DNA of 64,000 nt from Fidelibacterota bacterium (GTDB taxonomy: Bacteria; Pseudomonadota; Alphaproteobacteria; Rhodospirillales; Rhodospirillaceae). The notes below the pieces were generated by a model, which saw only the letters and a program-made list of their open reading frames with translations, was not told where the DNA came from and made no database searches. Both the position numbers and the translations under genes were made by a program. Shown piece after piece: positions 17,455 to 26,443 of this stretch (position 1 is its first letter; every line of letters starts with the position of its first letter). Where the stretch lies: assembly GCA_947475895.1 (NCBI GenBank), contig CANJMF010000005.1, positions 1 through 64,000 on the forward strand, given 5' to 3'.

Positions 17455-18735
17455 TTAGATCAGCGGCTTTTGCGACATTCTGACCTGCAGTTTGCCGTAC
17501 GGATTATCGGTGTACTGCATCACTACGGCCTTCGGAATGTTCTCGACTCCATCGACCACGGTGTTGATTGGGCGCAGCCTTTTTTCAATGACGAGCCGCG
17601 ACAAATAGTTCTCGGCCTCTATGCGATCCTGATAGAGCTCGTTTACCTGCCACGATTCAACGTGGATGTGCTTGGCGTCGCAAATTTTTGCGACGTCTTC
17701 GCTCATCCCAAACATATTGCGGCGACTGCCCGGGCGTTGGCCTGCTGCCGCGGGCGTCCCAGAGGGCCGTTCGCCGTTGGTCGGCGCATAGAGGGCCGCC
17801 GAAGTACCGTAATTGAAAAAACGGCTGTCCTCGTTCATCACTTTAGCGACCGACAAAGAGAGGTCGCCCGCAACGCCATCGGAGAAGAAATCGACGCCTT
17901 TCGGGAATGTCTTGCGGAGTTGGTCGTCGAGATCCTTTGCACGATAATCCAAGGCCTCGATGCCGAATTGGTCCTTGACCCACTGGGTACGTTCAGGCCC
18001 GCCGCCAAAACCTACGACGTGGCAGCCTTTAGCGAGGAGAAGCTGTGCAACCATCGCGCCCACCGAGCCCGTCGTTGCCGCCACTGCGCATCGATCGCCG
18101 GGGCGCATGGGGCCGCATTCGCGCAGTCCGAAGTAAGCAGTCGTGCCTGAGCTGTGGAAGATGTCCATAAGAACGTCGGCGGCGTGCATTTTCAGCATCA
18201 CCGGCCGCCAGACAAAGCCCCACGGATTATTGGTGCCGTTCAGCTGCTTCACCATTTCGTTCGGTAGTACGTAGCCGGGCTGCGGGCCGTATTCGGCACT
18301 GATGATCTGGTGATCTTGCCATCCGGCAAGGCAGGCAATGACATCGCCCTCCTTGAAGGTGCGGTCTTTGGATTGGAGCACGCGGCCCAAGGTGTAATTG
18401 GTGTTGTCGGTTTCACCGGGCTTGGTGATGCCGCCCGGGCTCATGCGTTCGCGCGTCGCCGAGTGGATGTTGAATAAGATATTCTCGATTAAGCACTCGC
18501 CGTTTTTGATCTGCGGAATGGGCGGCTCGGTGAGCTTAAAGTTTGCCTCGGAGATCTTGCGGTCCACCACGGGCGTGGAGACCACCCACCTCTTGTAAGT
18601 TTTTGGGGTCTGCGCTGCCCAGGCGACGCCGCCGAAACGACGGAACGACGCTAGACCGCTCACCACGCTCGCCGTGCCGGCGACACGCAACAGTTTGCGG
18701 CGCGATACGCCCTTATTATCCTTCGCTGTAGGCAT
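17455..18735 (-). CDS. Tat-exported MDR-family NADPH-dependent oxidoreductase
   Basis: 426 residues. The N-terminus carries a twin-arginine signal (VSRRKLLRVAGTASVVSGLA). The rest is the medium-chain reductase fold of the leukotriene-B4-dehydrogenase / alkenal reductase group. Visible parts are YTLGRVLQSKDRTFKEGDVI, the dinucleotide-binding ATTGSVGAMVAQLLLAKGCH, GVDFFSDGVAG and a C-terminal AVVMQYTDNPYGKLQVRM. No zinc-ligand pattern is seen, as expected for this group. These enzymes reduce activated double bonds with NADPH. A Tat signal means it would be exported folded with its cofactor, which is rare for an NADPH enzyme. It lies upstream of the exported VOC gene on the same strand. Confidence 0.83.
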   Translation of the reverse strand: MPTAKDNKGVSRRKLLRVAGTASVVSGLASFRRFGGVAWAAQTPKTYKRWVVSTPVVDRKISEANFKLTEPPIPQIKNGECLIENILFNIHSATRERMSPGGITKPGETDNTNYTLGRVLQSKDRTFKEGDVIACLAGWQDHQIISAEYGPQPGYVLPNEMVKQLNGTNNPWGFVWRPVMLKMHAADVLMDIFHSSGTTAYFGLRECGPMRPGDRCAVAATTGSVGAMVAQLLLAKGCHVVGFGGGPERTQWVKDQFGIEALDYRAKDLDDQLRKTFPKGVDFFSDGVAGDLSLSVAKVMNEDSRFFNYGTSAALYAPTNGERPSGTPAAAGQRPGSRRNMFGMSEDVAKICDAKHIHVESWQVNELYQDRIEAENYLSRLVIEKRLRPINTVVDGVENIPKAVVMQYTDNPYGKLQVRMSQKPLI

Positions 18736-19038
18736 CGAATGACCCTCCCCTCTCTTGATTGCTTCACGCGTCAGGCCAAATATCTTCCTAAGTTTGTTGA
18801 AGGCTAGGCAGATGCATTGGCTTCATGACGTTATTACGTTAGCGACTCCCCGTATTATTTGCGCGATGCGGCTACTCTCGTAGGAATGCCGACGACGACC
18901 GATCCTATAGGTTACTCAATCTGGCGAATGTTGCCACAGCAAAAGCGGCAATGCTCCATAACGCGATTGTATCGAGACATGGCGTAGGCGGGGTAATAGA
19001 CAGGTTGTCCCGGGAGGGTAAGTTTATAGGAGCGCACC
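18736..19038. other. Divergent intergenic region
   Basis: This separates the minus-strand MDR gene from the plus-strand patatin gene and should hold both promoters. No ORF, repeat or clear operator is visible. Confidence 0.4.
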
Positions 19039-20223
19039 TTGACCGGCGTGAAGGCACCAAAGCTGCTTGCGCAGCGTCCCCCTTTTGATTGTATCGCGCT
19101 CGTGCTTCAGGGTGGCGGCGCTCTGGGCGCCTACCAGTGCGGGGTGTATGAAGCGCTTGCCGAGGCCGATCTCCAGCCTGACTGGGTGGCTGGCATTTCC
19201 ATCGGCGCCATCAATGCGGCGATCATTGCCGGAAATCCCCCTGAGAAACGTATCGAATGTCTCCACGCATTCTGGGACTTGATCACGAGCAACCCCCTCA
19301 GCCAGTGGGTCGATTTCTGGCTCGGCGGTGATAGACCGCTCGGCACAATAGGAGATACGGCGTATGGCGCGCTCGGACGCTTGAGTGCGTTCGATGCGAT
19401 CACTGGCGGCGCCCCGGGGTTTTTTAAGCCGCGGATTTCGACCCCGTGGAGTTTTTGGGGTAAAGCAAGTCCGGCGTCGACGAGCTTCTACGACACCTCG
19501 GAGCTCGCAACGACGCTCGAAAGTTTGGTGGACTTCGATCGCATCAACGCCAAAACCATGCGTTTCAGCGTCGGAGCGGTCAACGTGCGAACGGGAAACT
19601 TTGTTTATTTCGACAGTGAGACTCAGATAATCGGTCCCAAGCATATTTTGGCGAGCGGCGCGTTGCCGCCCGGATTTCCGGCGATCGAGATCGACGGAGA
19701 ATATTACTGGGACGGCGGGTTGGTTTCCAATACGCCTTTGCAATGGGTCGTTGACGCTGAGCCACGCAAAGACGTGTTGGCGTTTCAGGTCGACTTGTGG
19801 AGTTCCCGAGGCGATTTGCCCGGCAACTTGACCGAGGTCGCGGCGCGACAGAAAGATATTCAATTCTCAAGCCGTACGCGCGCTAGTACCGACCAGTTGA
19901 AGCAGTTGCAACGAATCCGCACCACGTTAGCGACGCATCTTCGCAGTCTGCCGGCCGAGCTCCGGAGCACCGAAGAAGCCAAGCTTCTGGCTGAGTTCGC
20001 CGACATGAAAGTCTACAATATTGTGCAACTGATCTATCGATCAAAAAAATACGAAGCAGAATCCAAGGACTATGAATTCTCGCATCTCAGCATGGCCGAG
20101 CACTGGCGTGCTGGCCGTGAAGATGCTGCGCGCGCACTGCGACACAAGGCGATATTAGAGCGACCCAGCAGCGAGAACGACGGGTTCCAGGCATTCGATT
20201 TCGGATGGCCCTATGCTACTTGA
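19039..20223 (+). CDS. Patatin-like phospholipase with DUF3734 C-terminus
   Basis: 394 residues from TTG with a TAGGAG ribosome site six bases upstream. The patatin domain shows LVLQGGGALGAYQCGVYEAL (oxyanion Gly-rich loop), GISIGAINAAIIAG (GxSxG, Ser near 54) and WDGGLVSNTPL (catalytic Asp in DGG). The C-terminal part, with FQVDLWSSRGDLPGNL and VYNIVQLIYRSKKYE, matches DUF3734, found fused to patatin domains in proteobacteria. It is expected to be a serine acyl hydrolase of lipids. No signal peptide is seen, so a cytoplasmic or membrane-associated site is likely. It faces the histidine kinase gene tail to tail. Confidence 0.9.
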   Translation: MTGVKAPKLLAQRPPFDCIALVLQGGGALGAYQCGVYEALAEADLQPDWVAGISIGAINAAIIAGNPPEKRIECLHAFWDLITSNPLSQWVDFWLGGDRPLGTIGDTAYGALGRLSAFDAITGGAPGFFKPRISTPWSFWGKASPASTSFYDTSELATTLESLVDFDRINAKTMRFSVGAVNVRTGNFVYFDSETQIIGPKHILASGALPPGFPAIEIDGEYYWDGGLVSNTPLQWVVDAEPRKDVLAFQVDLWSSRGDLPGNLTEVAARQKDIQFSSRTRASTDQLKQLQRIRTTLATHLRSLPAELRSTEEAKLLAEFADMKVYNIVQLIYRSKKYEAESKDYEFSHLSMAEHWRAGREDAARALRHKAILERPSSENDGFQAFDFGWPYAT

Positions 20224-20323
20224 GCTCATCTCAGCCGACGTGGCCTCACAATAACTGCAGCCGAATGCGGCCAATAGACGAGCACGTCCAGGCAAGCCTT
20301 GCTGTTTTCGCCGCATGGCAGCG

Positions 20324-22087
20324 CTACAAGTTACTTGAAAGGGACCGCAGCGCGAGGTTCAGTTGCTCAATGCTAAATGGCTTGCTTAGCACCTGTACGT
20401 CTGAACCAAGCACCCCGCCATGAACAGCGGCGTTGCGTGCGTAGCCTGTCGTAAACAGCACTCTCAGGTCAGGCCGCAGGACCAGGGCCTCGTCCGCTAA
20501 CTGGCGGCCGTTGATATCCGGCATCACGACGTCGGTAAATAGGATGCTGATCTCGGGGTGGCTTCTCAAGATATCAAGAGCAATTCTTGCATTAGCGGCT
20601 TCGTAGGTGAGGTAGCCGAGCTCACGTAAGGCGGCGACGGCAAAGCGCCGCACGGCTTCTTCATCCTCAACAACAAGAATTGTTTTGTTGCCGCCGCCGG
20701 ATGGCGATAGATCGACAGAGGTCTCGATAACGGGCTCGAGCTCGCCACGATAACGCGGGAGGTAGATCTTCACCGTCGTTCCGAAGCCCACCTCACTATA
20801 GATCTTTACGTGACCGCCTGATTGTCTCACGAAGCCGTAAACTTGACTGAGGCCAAGTCCAGTTCCGCGGCCGACTTCCTTCGTCGTAAAAAAGGGATCA
20901 AAGGCCTTCGATAATACGTCCGGGGACATGCCGAAGCCGGTATCGGTCACCGCGATCATGACATACTGACCCGGCGTCACTTCGGCGCTTTTTGCATACG
21001 CGTCGTCGATGTGCGCATTTGCTGTTTCGAGCGTGAGCTTGCCGCCATCGGGCATGGCGTCGCGGCCATTCACGGCCAAATTCAAAATGACGTTCTCAAG
21101 TTGAGACGAATCGATTTTGATGCGCCACAAGCCTGCGGCTAGTACGGTCTCGATGCCCAAATTCTCGCCGAGCGTTCGGCGCAGCAAATCCGACATGCCG
21201 GCGACCAGACGATTGACGTCCGCCGGTTCTGGCCGCAAAGGTTGCTGGCGCGAAAAGGCCAGTAGTCGCTGCGTCAGCGATGCGGCGCGCGTCGCACCCT
21301 CCATGGGGGCGTCTATGTACTTTACTAAATCCGTCTCACCCTTGGCCGCGCGACGCCGCATTAAATCCAAGCCGCCAATAACGATGGCAAGCATGTTGTT
21401 GAAGTCATGAGCAATGCCTCCTGTGAGTTGCCCGATAGCCTCCATTTTTTGACTTTGCCGCAGCGCGTCCTCGACCCGTTCTCGCTCCTGCATTTCCTGT
21501 TGTAGCTGCGCATTCGTTGCAAGGAGTTGCGCATTTGCACGTGCTAAAGTGGCGCGTCCAATCAAAATAATGGTGGCGACAAGAACGCCCATGGTAACGA
21601 GCAAGATGATTCCGGCGTACCGCAACAGTCGCCGATTAATCGGCTCTGTTAGTGATCGAATAGAGACGGTTCCAACAGCTCTGCCGTTTTGAATGACGGA
21701 TTCGGTGACGTTCAAATATTCACCTTCGAATGCGTTGGGCGCCATAGTTAGTGTCGCAACTAAGGGCTCCTCTTGGGCGCGTGCGAAGCTGGCAATTCGA
21801 GTTCCCTCATCGTTGTAGACTGCGGCCGCAGCGATTTCAGGATTTGCCTCCAATGCATTTGCATATTCCTGTGCGGTCTCGGGGTCGCCGAACATTAAGG
21901 ATGCACTTACGCTGGCGGCTAGAATTTTGGCCTGAACAGTCGCCTGCTTAAGCGCTTGTGTGCGGTAGACCTGCGTGTCGTAGAGCGCTAAGGACAGTCC
22001 TACTCCGACGAGCGTGATCGCCGAGATAACCGCTACCGCGAGTCCGTGCTGACGAATGGCGGAGTGAATGGGAAAAATGCTCTTCAT
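20324..22087 (-). CDS. Hybrid histidine kinase with CHASE8-like sensor
   Basis: 587 residues. A membrane helix at about 14-36 is followed by a periplasmic sensor resembling CHASE8 ([37 protein letters not shown]) and a second helix at about 158-178. The kinase follows: [20 protein letters not shown] (phospho-His), [18 protein letters not shown] (N box), DTGFGMS and [19 protein letters not shown] (G boxes). A receiver domain ends the protein ([27 protein letters not shown]). The start overlaps the YfiR-family gene by four bases (ATGA), so the two are translationally coupled. The operon with YfiR and a TonB receptor suggests it senses a ligand or envelope state linked to that receptor. Confidence 0.92.
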   Translation of the reverse strand: MKSIFPIHSAIRQHGLAVAVISAITLVGVGLSLALYDTQVYRTQALKQATVQAKILAASVSASLMFGDPETAQEYANALEANPEIAAAAVYNDEGTRIASFARAQEEPLVATLTMAPNAFEGEYLNVTESVIQNGRAVGTVSIRSLTEPINRRLLRYAGIILLVTMGVLVATIILIGRATLARANAQLLATNAQLQQEMQERERVEDALRQSQKMEAIGQLTGGIAHDFNNMLAIVIGGLDLMRRRAAKGETDLVKYIDAPMEGATRAASLTQRLLAFSRQQPLRPEPADVNRLVAGMSDLLRRTLGENLGIETVLAAGLWRIKIDSSQLENVILNLAVNGRDAMPDGGKLTLETANAHIDDAYAKSAEVTPGQYVMIAVTDTGFGMSPDVLSKAFDPFFTTKEVGRGTGLGLSQVYGFVRQSGGHVKIYSEVGFGTTVKIYLPRYRGELEPVIETSVDLSPSGGGNKTILVVEDEEAVRRFAVAALRELGYLTYEAANARIALDILRSHPEISILFTDVVMPDINGRQLADEALVLRPDLRVLFTTGYARNAAVHGGVLGSDVQVLSKPFSIEQLNLALRSLSSNL

Positions 22088-22656
22088 TTCCCGCTCCTCG
22101 GTCGCACCGAAATCGCGATGGAAAGCAGCTTGGCACTCACGCCGAGATTATTTTCAGCGGCGGCTTGTTGGTCGATTTCGAGCCGCACGCGTTTATCGCG
22201 GATCACCAGGTGAATAATACCGTGAGTGGTTGCGTTTTGATTTTCGTCAGTGATTGTAAGCGTCGGCGTTCCGCGAACCGCGGCGAGCGCGGCATCCGGA
22301 TTTTGGGCCAAGGAACCGGACGCATATAGAATATGGCATTCGTCATTCCGCTGCACGAGTTGCAAGCGCCGGACGACTATCGCATGGGAGCCAACCGCCT
22401 GGCCTTTCACGACCTCATCCAAAAGTCCGCCGAATGGATCGCGGCCTACAATACAAAGGATGATGGGGGTCGCGGGAGATGCAAACACCCCATCGGGCCA
22501 ACTCACGAAGTCGCCAAATTTATAAAGAAACGCGGCCTTGAGGGCGTACTCCGACGCCTTGTCGTCGGCTGCAAGTATGGGGCTGGGAAATAACCCGGCC
22601 CATAGCACGGCCAGTAGGCCGTACCTCGCGAGGCGTGATTTTCGGGCTATCCTCAT
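22084..22656 (-). CDS. YfiR family (DUF4154) exported protein
   Basis: 190 residues beginning MRIARKSRLARYGLLAVLWA with a signal peptide ending near ILA-ADD. Family landmarks are EYALKAAFLYKFGDFVSWPD, ILCIVGRDPFG, ECHILYASGS and VRLEIDQQAAAENNLGVSAK. In Pseudomonas, YfiR is a periplasmic inhibitor of a diguanylate cyclase. In many other proteobacteria, members are paired with hybrid histidine kinases carrying CHASE8-type sensors, as here. It probably passes a periplasmic signal to the downstream kinase, whose start it overlaps. The ATG at 22656 lies two bases after the TonB-receptor stop; the longer upstream frame overlaps that gene and is rejected. Confidence 0.88.
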   Translation of the reverse strand: MRIARKSRLARYGLLAVLWAGLFPSPILAADDKASEYALKAAFLYKFGDFVSWPDGVFASPATPIILCIVGRDPFGGLLDEVVKGQAVGSHAIVVRRLQLVQRNDECHILYASGSLAQNPDAALAAVRGTPTLTITDENQNATTHGIIHLVIRDKRVRLEIDQQAAAENNLGVSAKLLSIAISVRPRSGK

Positions 22657-22658
22657 TA

Positions 22659-24599
22659 TTAGAATCCCCAGCGTACACTTGCATAAACAAGCCGCGGGAT
22701 AGCGCGTGGCGTTACGGACGTCGACGCGAATTCCTGATGGCTGCTGTGCAACAAATTGGAGCCCAGCAACGAAAGCTCGAATGATTCGGAAACATGCCAT
22801 CCAAGGCGCGCGTCCATCTCGGTATACGCTTTAACGAATGGCGAGGGTAGGCTGCCCACACGCCGCAACCCCAAGTCCACCTCTACAGCACGCAAGAAGG
22901 TCATGCCTGAGCGAACAGAGAACTGGTAGTCGGGGTCATTCCCGGCGAACTGAACGCCAAAAAAATCTCTCACGCCCGGCTTGAAGCGCAAAGCCTTATG
23001 AAGCGTATTGAAGCCGCCGGACAGTCGCCACCAATCCAAAACTTGATATACGGCCCAGCCTTCCACTCCATAGGTGTGACCTTCCATGCCGTTGGCGACC
23101 ATCAACGGAAGCCTGCCGGCGGAGGAGAGCTCCACGCTACGCAAATTATCGTAATCATTGTAGAAGCTCGCGAGTGACACCGTGAGGGTGCTCGTCGCCT
23201 GTAATCGGTATCCAACTTCATAAGCGAGCAAATCCTCGGAATTGAAGCTCGGCCCACCCGCAAGTAAACCAGGATTTATGAGATCTCGATCGAAGCGAGC
23301 GGGCGTACGAACCGCGCGTGATGCCGCGGCCCAAACAAGCGAATTCGCAGTAGGCAGCCACGAGAGACGCACATCGGGCATGATCTCTGTGCCTGTGAAG
23401 GTGTTGTGTTCCAATTTTACGCCAAGGGCGATTTTCAAATCGGACGTTAGCCGGATCTCGTCCTGGATAAAAATGTTGGAGAGTCGCAGACCTCTACTAG
23501 CAGGGGACAAAAAGGATGTTGTCGGGCCCTTCTGGAATTCGTCCTGATTTAATCGATAGCCTGCGCCCCAAACGATCTGTTGGCGATCGCCCCACACGAA
23601 GTTGTATTGCAGGTTGATGTCGTAGGTGCTTACTGAGTCGGTGATCCCCGTAACCAGCGTGCGTTGGGCGACGTCGTAGTATGCCTGCAACTCGATTTTA
23701 GAGTCATCGCTCAAGGTGTGGCGCCAGCGCGTCAACACGTTGCCGCCGCCAATTGTATTGTTCGGCGTGACGTCGACATTGGCCGCGCCATGATAAACGT
23801 CTCCCTGAAGCGTGACGTCATCATTAACCGCCGAAAAATCACCGCGGAAGCCAAACTGCATGCGCGTCCAATCATCCGCGCCGTTGAGGCCTGCTGTGGT
23901 AAGCGTGTGGGCGCGGTCAAATCCGCGCGCGTACAAACGAAAAGCTGCCTTGTCGGAAATTTGCGCACCGTATCGGACGCTTATATCCTTTTCACCACCG
24001 CTGCCGCCACCGACGTTCGCGACGCCGCCTTGGGTGGTCTGCGAGCTGCGTGTGATGATATTGATAACGCCGTTGATGGCGTTTGCGCCCCATAAGGTGC
24101 CGCCCGGTCCACGGACAACTTCGATCCGCTCTATATCATCCAGCATCACATCCTGTGCGTCCCAGAATACGCCGGAATCGAGCGGCGTATACACGGTGCG
24201 CCCGTCAATCATTACCAGGAGCTTGTTGGCCGTCGCCGTAGAGTGGTTGAATCCTCGCGCGGTGATGGCATAGGTGTCGGCAGAGCTTTGTGCGACTTGG
24301 AGATTGGGAGCGAGACGCAAAGCCTCGGGAAGGCTGAGCGCACCCGACCTGCGAATGTCTTCCGCGGTAATGACGAAGATCGCAGCCGGTGCGCCGAGAA
24401 GTGGCTCGGCACGCCGAGAGACGGACGTAACCTCGATCGCGGACAAGTCATCCAGCGATAGTTGATTGAGGTTTGCGGCTGTTTGGATTGGCTGCTCCGC
24501 GGCGCCCGCCGTCGTCGCTAAACACGAGGACAAAAGAAGCGAAACAAGAATGAACGTTAAGCCGCGCCGCCGCACGGCGCACGAATTCCGAATTTTCAT
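22659..24599 (-). CDS. TonB-dependent outer-membrane receptor
   Basis: 646 residues starting MKIRNSCAVRRRGLTFILVS with a signal peptide. The plug domain is complete: IFVITAEDIRRSGALSLPEA, TARGFNHS, KLLVMIDGRTVYTPL and IERIEVVRGPGGTLWGANAI followed by GVINIITR. The barrel ends in an aromatic residue (SVRWGF), as needed for outer-membrane insertion. The plug resembles that of vitamin B12- and siderophore-type receptors, but the ligand is unknown. The GGGGGAA ribosome site is just upstream of ATG 24599. The YfiR and kinase genes follow immediately, giving a three-gene sensory or uptake operon. Confidence 0.9.
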   Translation of the reverse strand: MKIRNSCAVRRRGLTFILVSLLLSSCLATTAGAAEQPIQTAANLNQLSLDDLSAIEVTSVSRRAEPLLGAPAAIFVITAEDIRRSGALSLPEALRLAPNLQVAQSSADTYAITARGFNHSTATANKLLVMIDGRTVYTPLDSGVFWDAQDVMLDDIERIEVVRGPGGTLWGANAINGVINIITRSSQTTQGGVANVGGGSGGEKDISVRYGAQISDKAAFRLYARGFDRAHTLTTAGLNGADDWTRMQFGFRGDFSAVNDDVTLQGDVYHGAANVDVTPNNTIGGGNVLTRWRHTLSDDSKIELQAYYDVAQRTLVTGITDSVSTYDINLQYNFVWGDRQQIVWGAGYRLNQDEFQKGPTTSFLSPASRGLRLSNIFIQDEIRLTSDLKIALGVKLEHNTFTGTEIMPDVRLSWLPTANSLVWAAASRAVRTPARFDRDLINPGLLAGGPSFNSEDLLAYEVGYRLQATSTLTVSLASFYNDYDNLRSVELSSAGRLPLMVANGMEGHTYGVEGWAVYQVLDWWRLSGGFNTLHKALRFKPGVRDFFGVQFAGNDPDYQFSVRSGMTFLRAVEVDLGLRRVGSLPSPFVKAYTEMDARLGWHVSESFELSLLGSNLLHSSHQEFASTSVTPRAIPRLVYASVRWGF

Positions 24600-24943
24600 G
24601 TATTCCCCCGACCGCGTTTCGAGCGAGGTGCCTCGCGCTCCTGTGGCTTCGGCCATTCGCGTGGAGGCACACTGCTCGCTCAAGCAGAACGAGTATTGGG
24701 TGAAGAAAGTTCCCGTACTTGGGTTTGAGGCAGGTGCCGCCGCATTCCCGAGGGTCAGCGAGATGATGTGCAACTCCCGTGCACGTATAAATTATCATTA
24801 TATTTCAATTGATTACTGGATCCGGCTAGGCCGAGTTGCGTCTTAGGAAGCTGTCCGTGCTCTGACTAACTTCCGTGCGCGAACGCGATCAGACGGGTCG
24901 GGCGCGTGGGGAAGCGGCGCGATCGCAGCCGAAGCGCGTCCCG
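24600..24943. other. Promoter region of the TonB receptor operon
   Basis: No gene is called here. An AT-rich segment at about 24785-24815 holds a TATAAT on the minus strand (24802-24797) and is a plausible promoter for the operon reading left. The right end is the tail of the cupin gene transcript. The plus-strand open frame starting at 24875 runs antisense through the cupin gene and is rejected. Confidence 0.4.
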
Positions 24944-25528
24944 TCAGCGACCTTTTTCGTAGCCCGGGTTAGAGCGCACCACGAGATAGGTCACGGAGCC
25001 ATCAAGGGATTTGAAGTGATGAGGCGTCCTAGGTGGAATCATCACGACATCTCCAGCAGAGACATGGCGCGTGACACCCCCCTCAATGGTCGGCCCGCTA
25101 TAGGTCGGGCCAATGCTGGCGGGGTTGACCGGCTTGCCGTCGGCCGCCAGTGGGACAGCGTTCGGAATCACGCCACCCGTCTCCATCACTCCGCCACCGT
25201 CGAGAATGTAGTAAACCTCTGTCACCACGTCGTGAGTGACCGGCCCCTCGGCGTCTGCATCGGCCCGCTTCAGAATGTCGACGCTAACGCGATCGTCACC
25301 CGCTCGAATAGCACCCAACCCAGACAGGGTAAGGCGCTTGTCGCGTGCCGCTACCGCTTTGGCGATATCGGACTTGGTGATGTAAACCGTGCTGCGTTGC
25401 GCCTCAAGTTCCGGGGTCTGCAGGGATTGGGGCGCTACCGGGGCCTGAGCCGCCATCGCGCTGGCTATAAGCGCAGTGGCCGTCGCAAAGGCGGCCATCG
25501 AAAAGTATGCGGTGAGATACTTTGTCAT
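24944..25528 (-). CDS. Exported cupin-domain protein
   Basis: 194 residues from MTKYLTAYFSMAAF, with a signal peptide ending near AMA-AQA. A single cupin barrel is visible: HDVVTEVYYILDGGGVMETG (first motif; HDV...E supplies metal ligands) and VSAGDVVMIPPRTPHHFKSL (second motif with PxxPHHF). The metal-binding His and Glu positions are kept, so a metal-dependent function or small-molecule binding is possible. No substrate can be named. The in-frame upstream extension to 25732 overlaps the start region of the divergent creA gene and is rejected. Confidence 0.82.
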   Translation of the reverse strand: MTKYLTAYFSMAAFATATALIASAMAAQAPVAPQSLQTPELEAQRSTVYITKSDIAKAVAARDKRLTLSGLGAIRAGDDRVSVDILKRADADAEGPVTHDVVTEVYYILDGGGVMETGGVIPNAVPLAADGKPVNPASIGPTYSGPTIEGGVTRHVSAGDVVMIPPRTPHHFKSLDGSVTYLVVRSNPGYEKGR

Positions 25529-25725
25529 TATTATTGGCCCATGTTGATGCATTGTTGTTGTTTCGGCTATACGCCCAATCAGTAACGGTCGCAAGTTTAC
25601 CGCCGGAGGAAGCGGCGCAATTTGCATCTCAGCCCGGAACAACATGTAGCGATAAAATGTTCGCATAAATGACGCTGAAATCCAAAATTCAGCGTGCACC
25701 GCACTCATGGACAAGGGAATTTGAC

Positions 25726-26244
25726 TTGGCACACTTCGGTCTCAAACAACGCTCACGATGCGCCTTTTCGCCTGTCGCCGTCGCTCTCACAATGGCGACT
25801 ATGATTGTCGGATTTGGATTCTCAAGCGCGACAGCAAACGCGGAAGACATCGGCTGCGTATCAACCACGTTTCGCGGATTGGGGTTGTTAAATGACAAAA
25901 TATGCGTGGAATCATTTAAGGATCCCGACATTGAAGGCGTCGTTTGCCATGTAAGTCGCGCCAAAACAGGAGGCGTGAAAGGAAAAATAGGACTCGCGGA
26001 AGATACGTCCGATGCTGCAATTGCCTGCCGACAGACCGGCCCCATCACGCTTCCGGAGAAGGTAAAGGACGGCGATGACGTATTTACAGAGAGCCGCTCT
26101 CTCATTTTTAAGAAGCTCCACGTTGTGCGCTTCTTCGACAAAGCGAACAACACGCTAGTCTACCTCAGCTATTCCGATCGTGTAATCGAGGGTTCGCCAA
26201 AGAATGCGATCAGCACGGTCCCCATTATGCCGTGGCGCAACTGA
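25726..26244 (+). CDS. creA: CreA family exported protein
   Basis: 172 residues from a TTG preceded by AAGGGAA, giving a normal signal peptide ([20 protein letters not shown], then ATANA). An in-frame ATG at 25669 gives 191 residues but has no ribosome site. The mature part matches Cre[54 protein letters not shown] and [20 protein letters not shown]. CreA is a widespread periplasmic protein of unknown function. Four Cys residues are conserved. The gene is divergent from the cupin gene. Confidence 0.88.
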   Translation: MAHFGLKQRSRCAFSPVAVALTMATMIVGFGFSSATANAEDIGCVSTTFRGLGLLNDKICVESFKDPDIEGVVCHVSRAKTGGVKGKIGLAEDTSDAAIACRQTGPITLPEKVKDGDDVFTESRSLIFKKLHVVRFFDKANNTLVYLSYSDRVIEGSPKNAISTVPIMPWRN

Positions 26245-26443
26245 CACGAAGACGCTGAGCGAGCGCTTCACTTAATGGGAGGATTTTCGCCCTCCAACGG
26301 CGCTGAACGCACTCACGCGCCGTGCCACACCGCCATATCGGCGCAACGCCGGCCCAAGTTGGCGTCGTGGAAAATCCCCTCACATATTGGCCTGGAGCGT
26401 TCCGTGTGGCAGTGTTGTCGACACTGCTGTCCGGAGTTTCCCG

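Noticed and set aside
24875-25585. Plus-strand ORF of 236 codons
   Set aside because: It is antisense to the cupin gene, whose signal peptide and two cupin motifs are clear.
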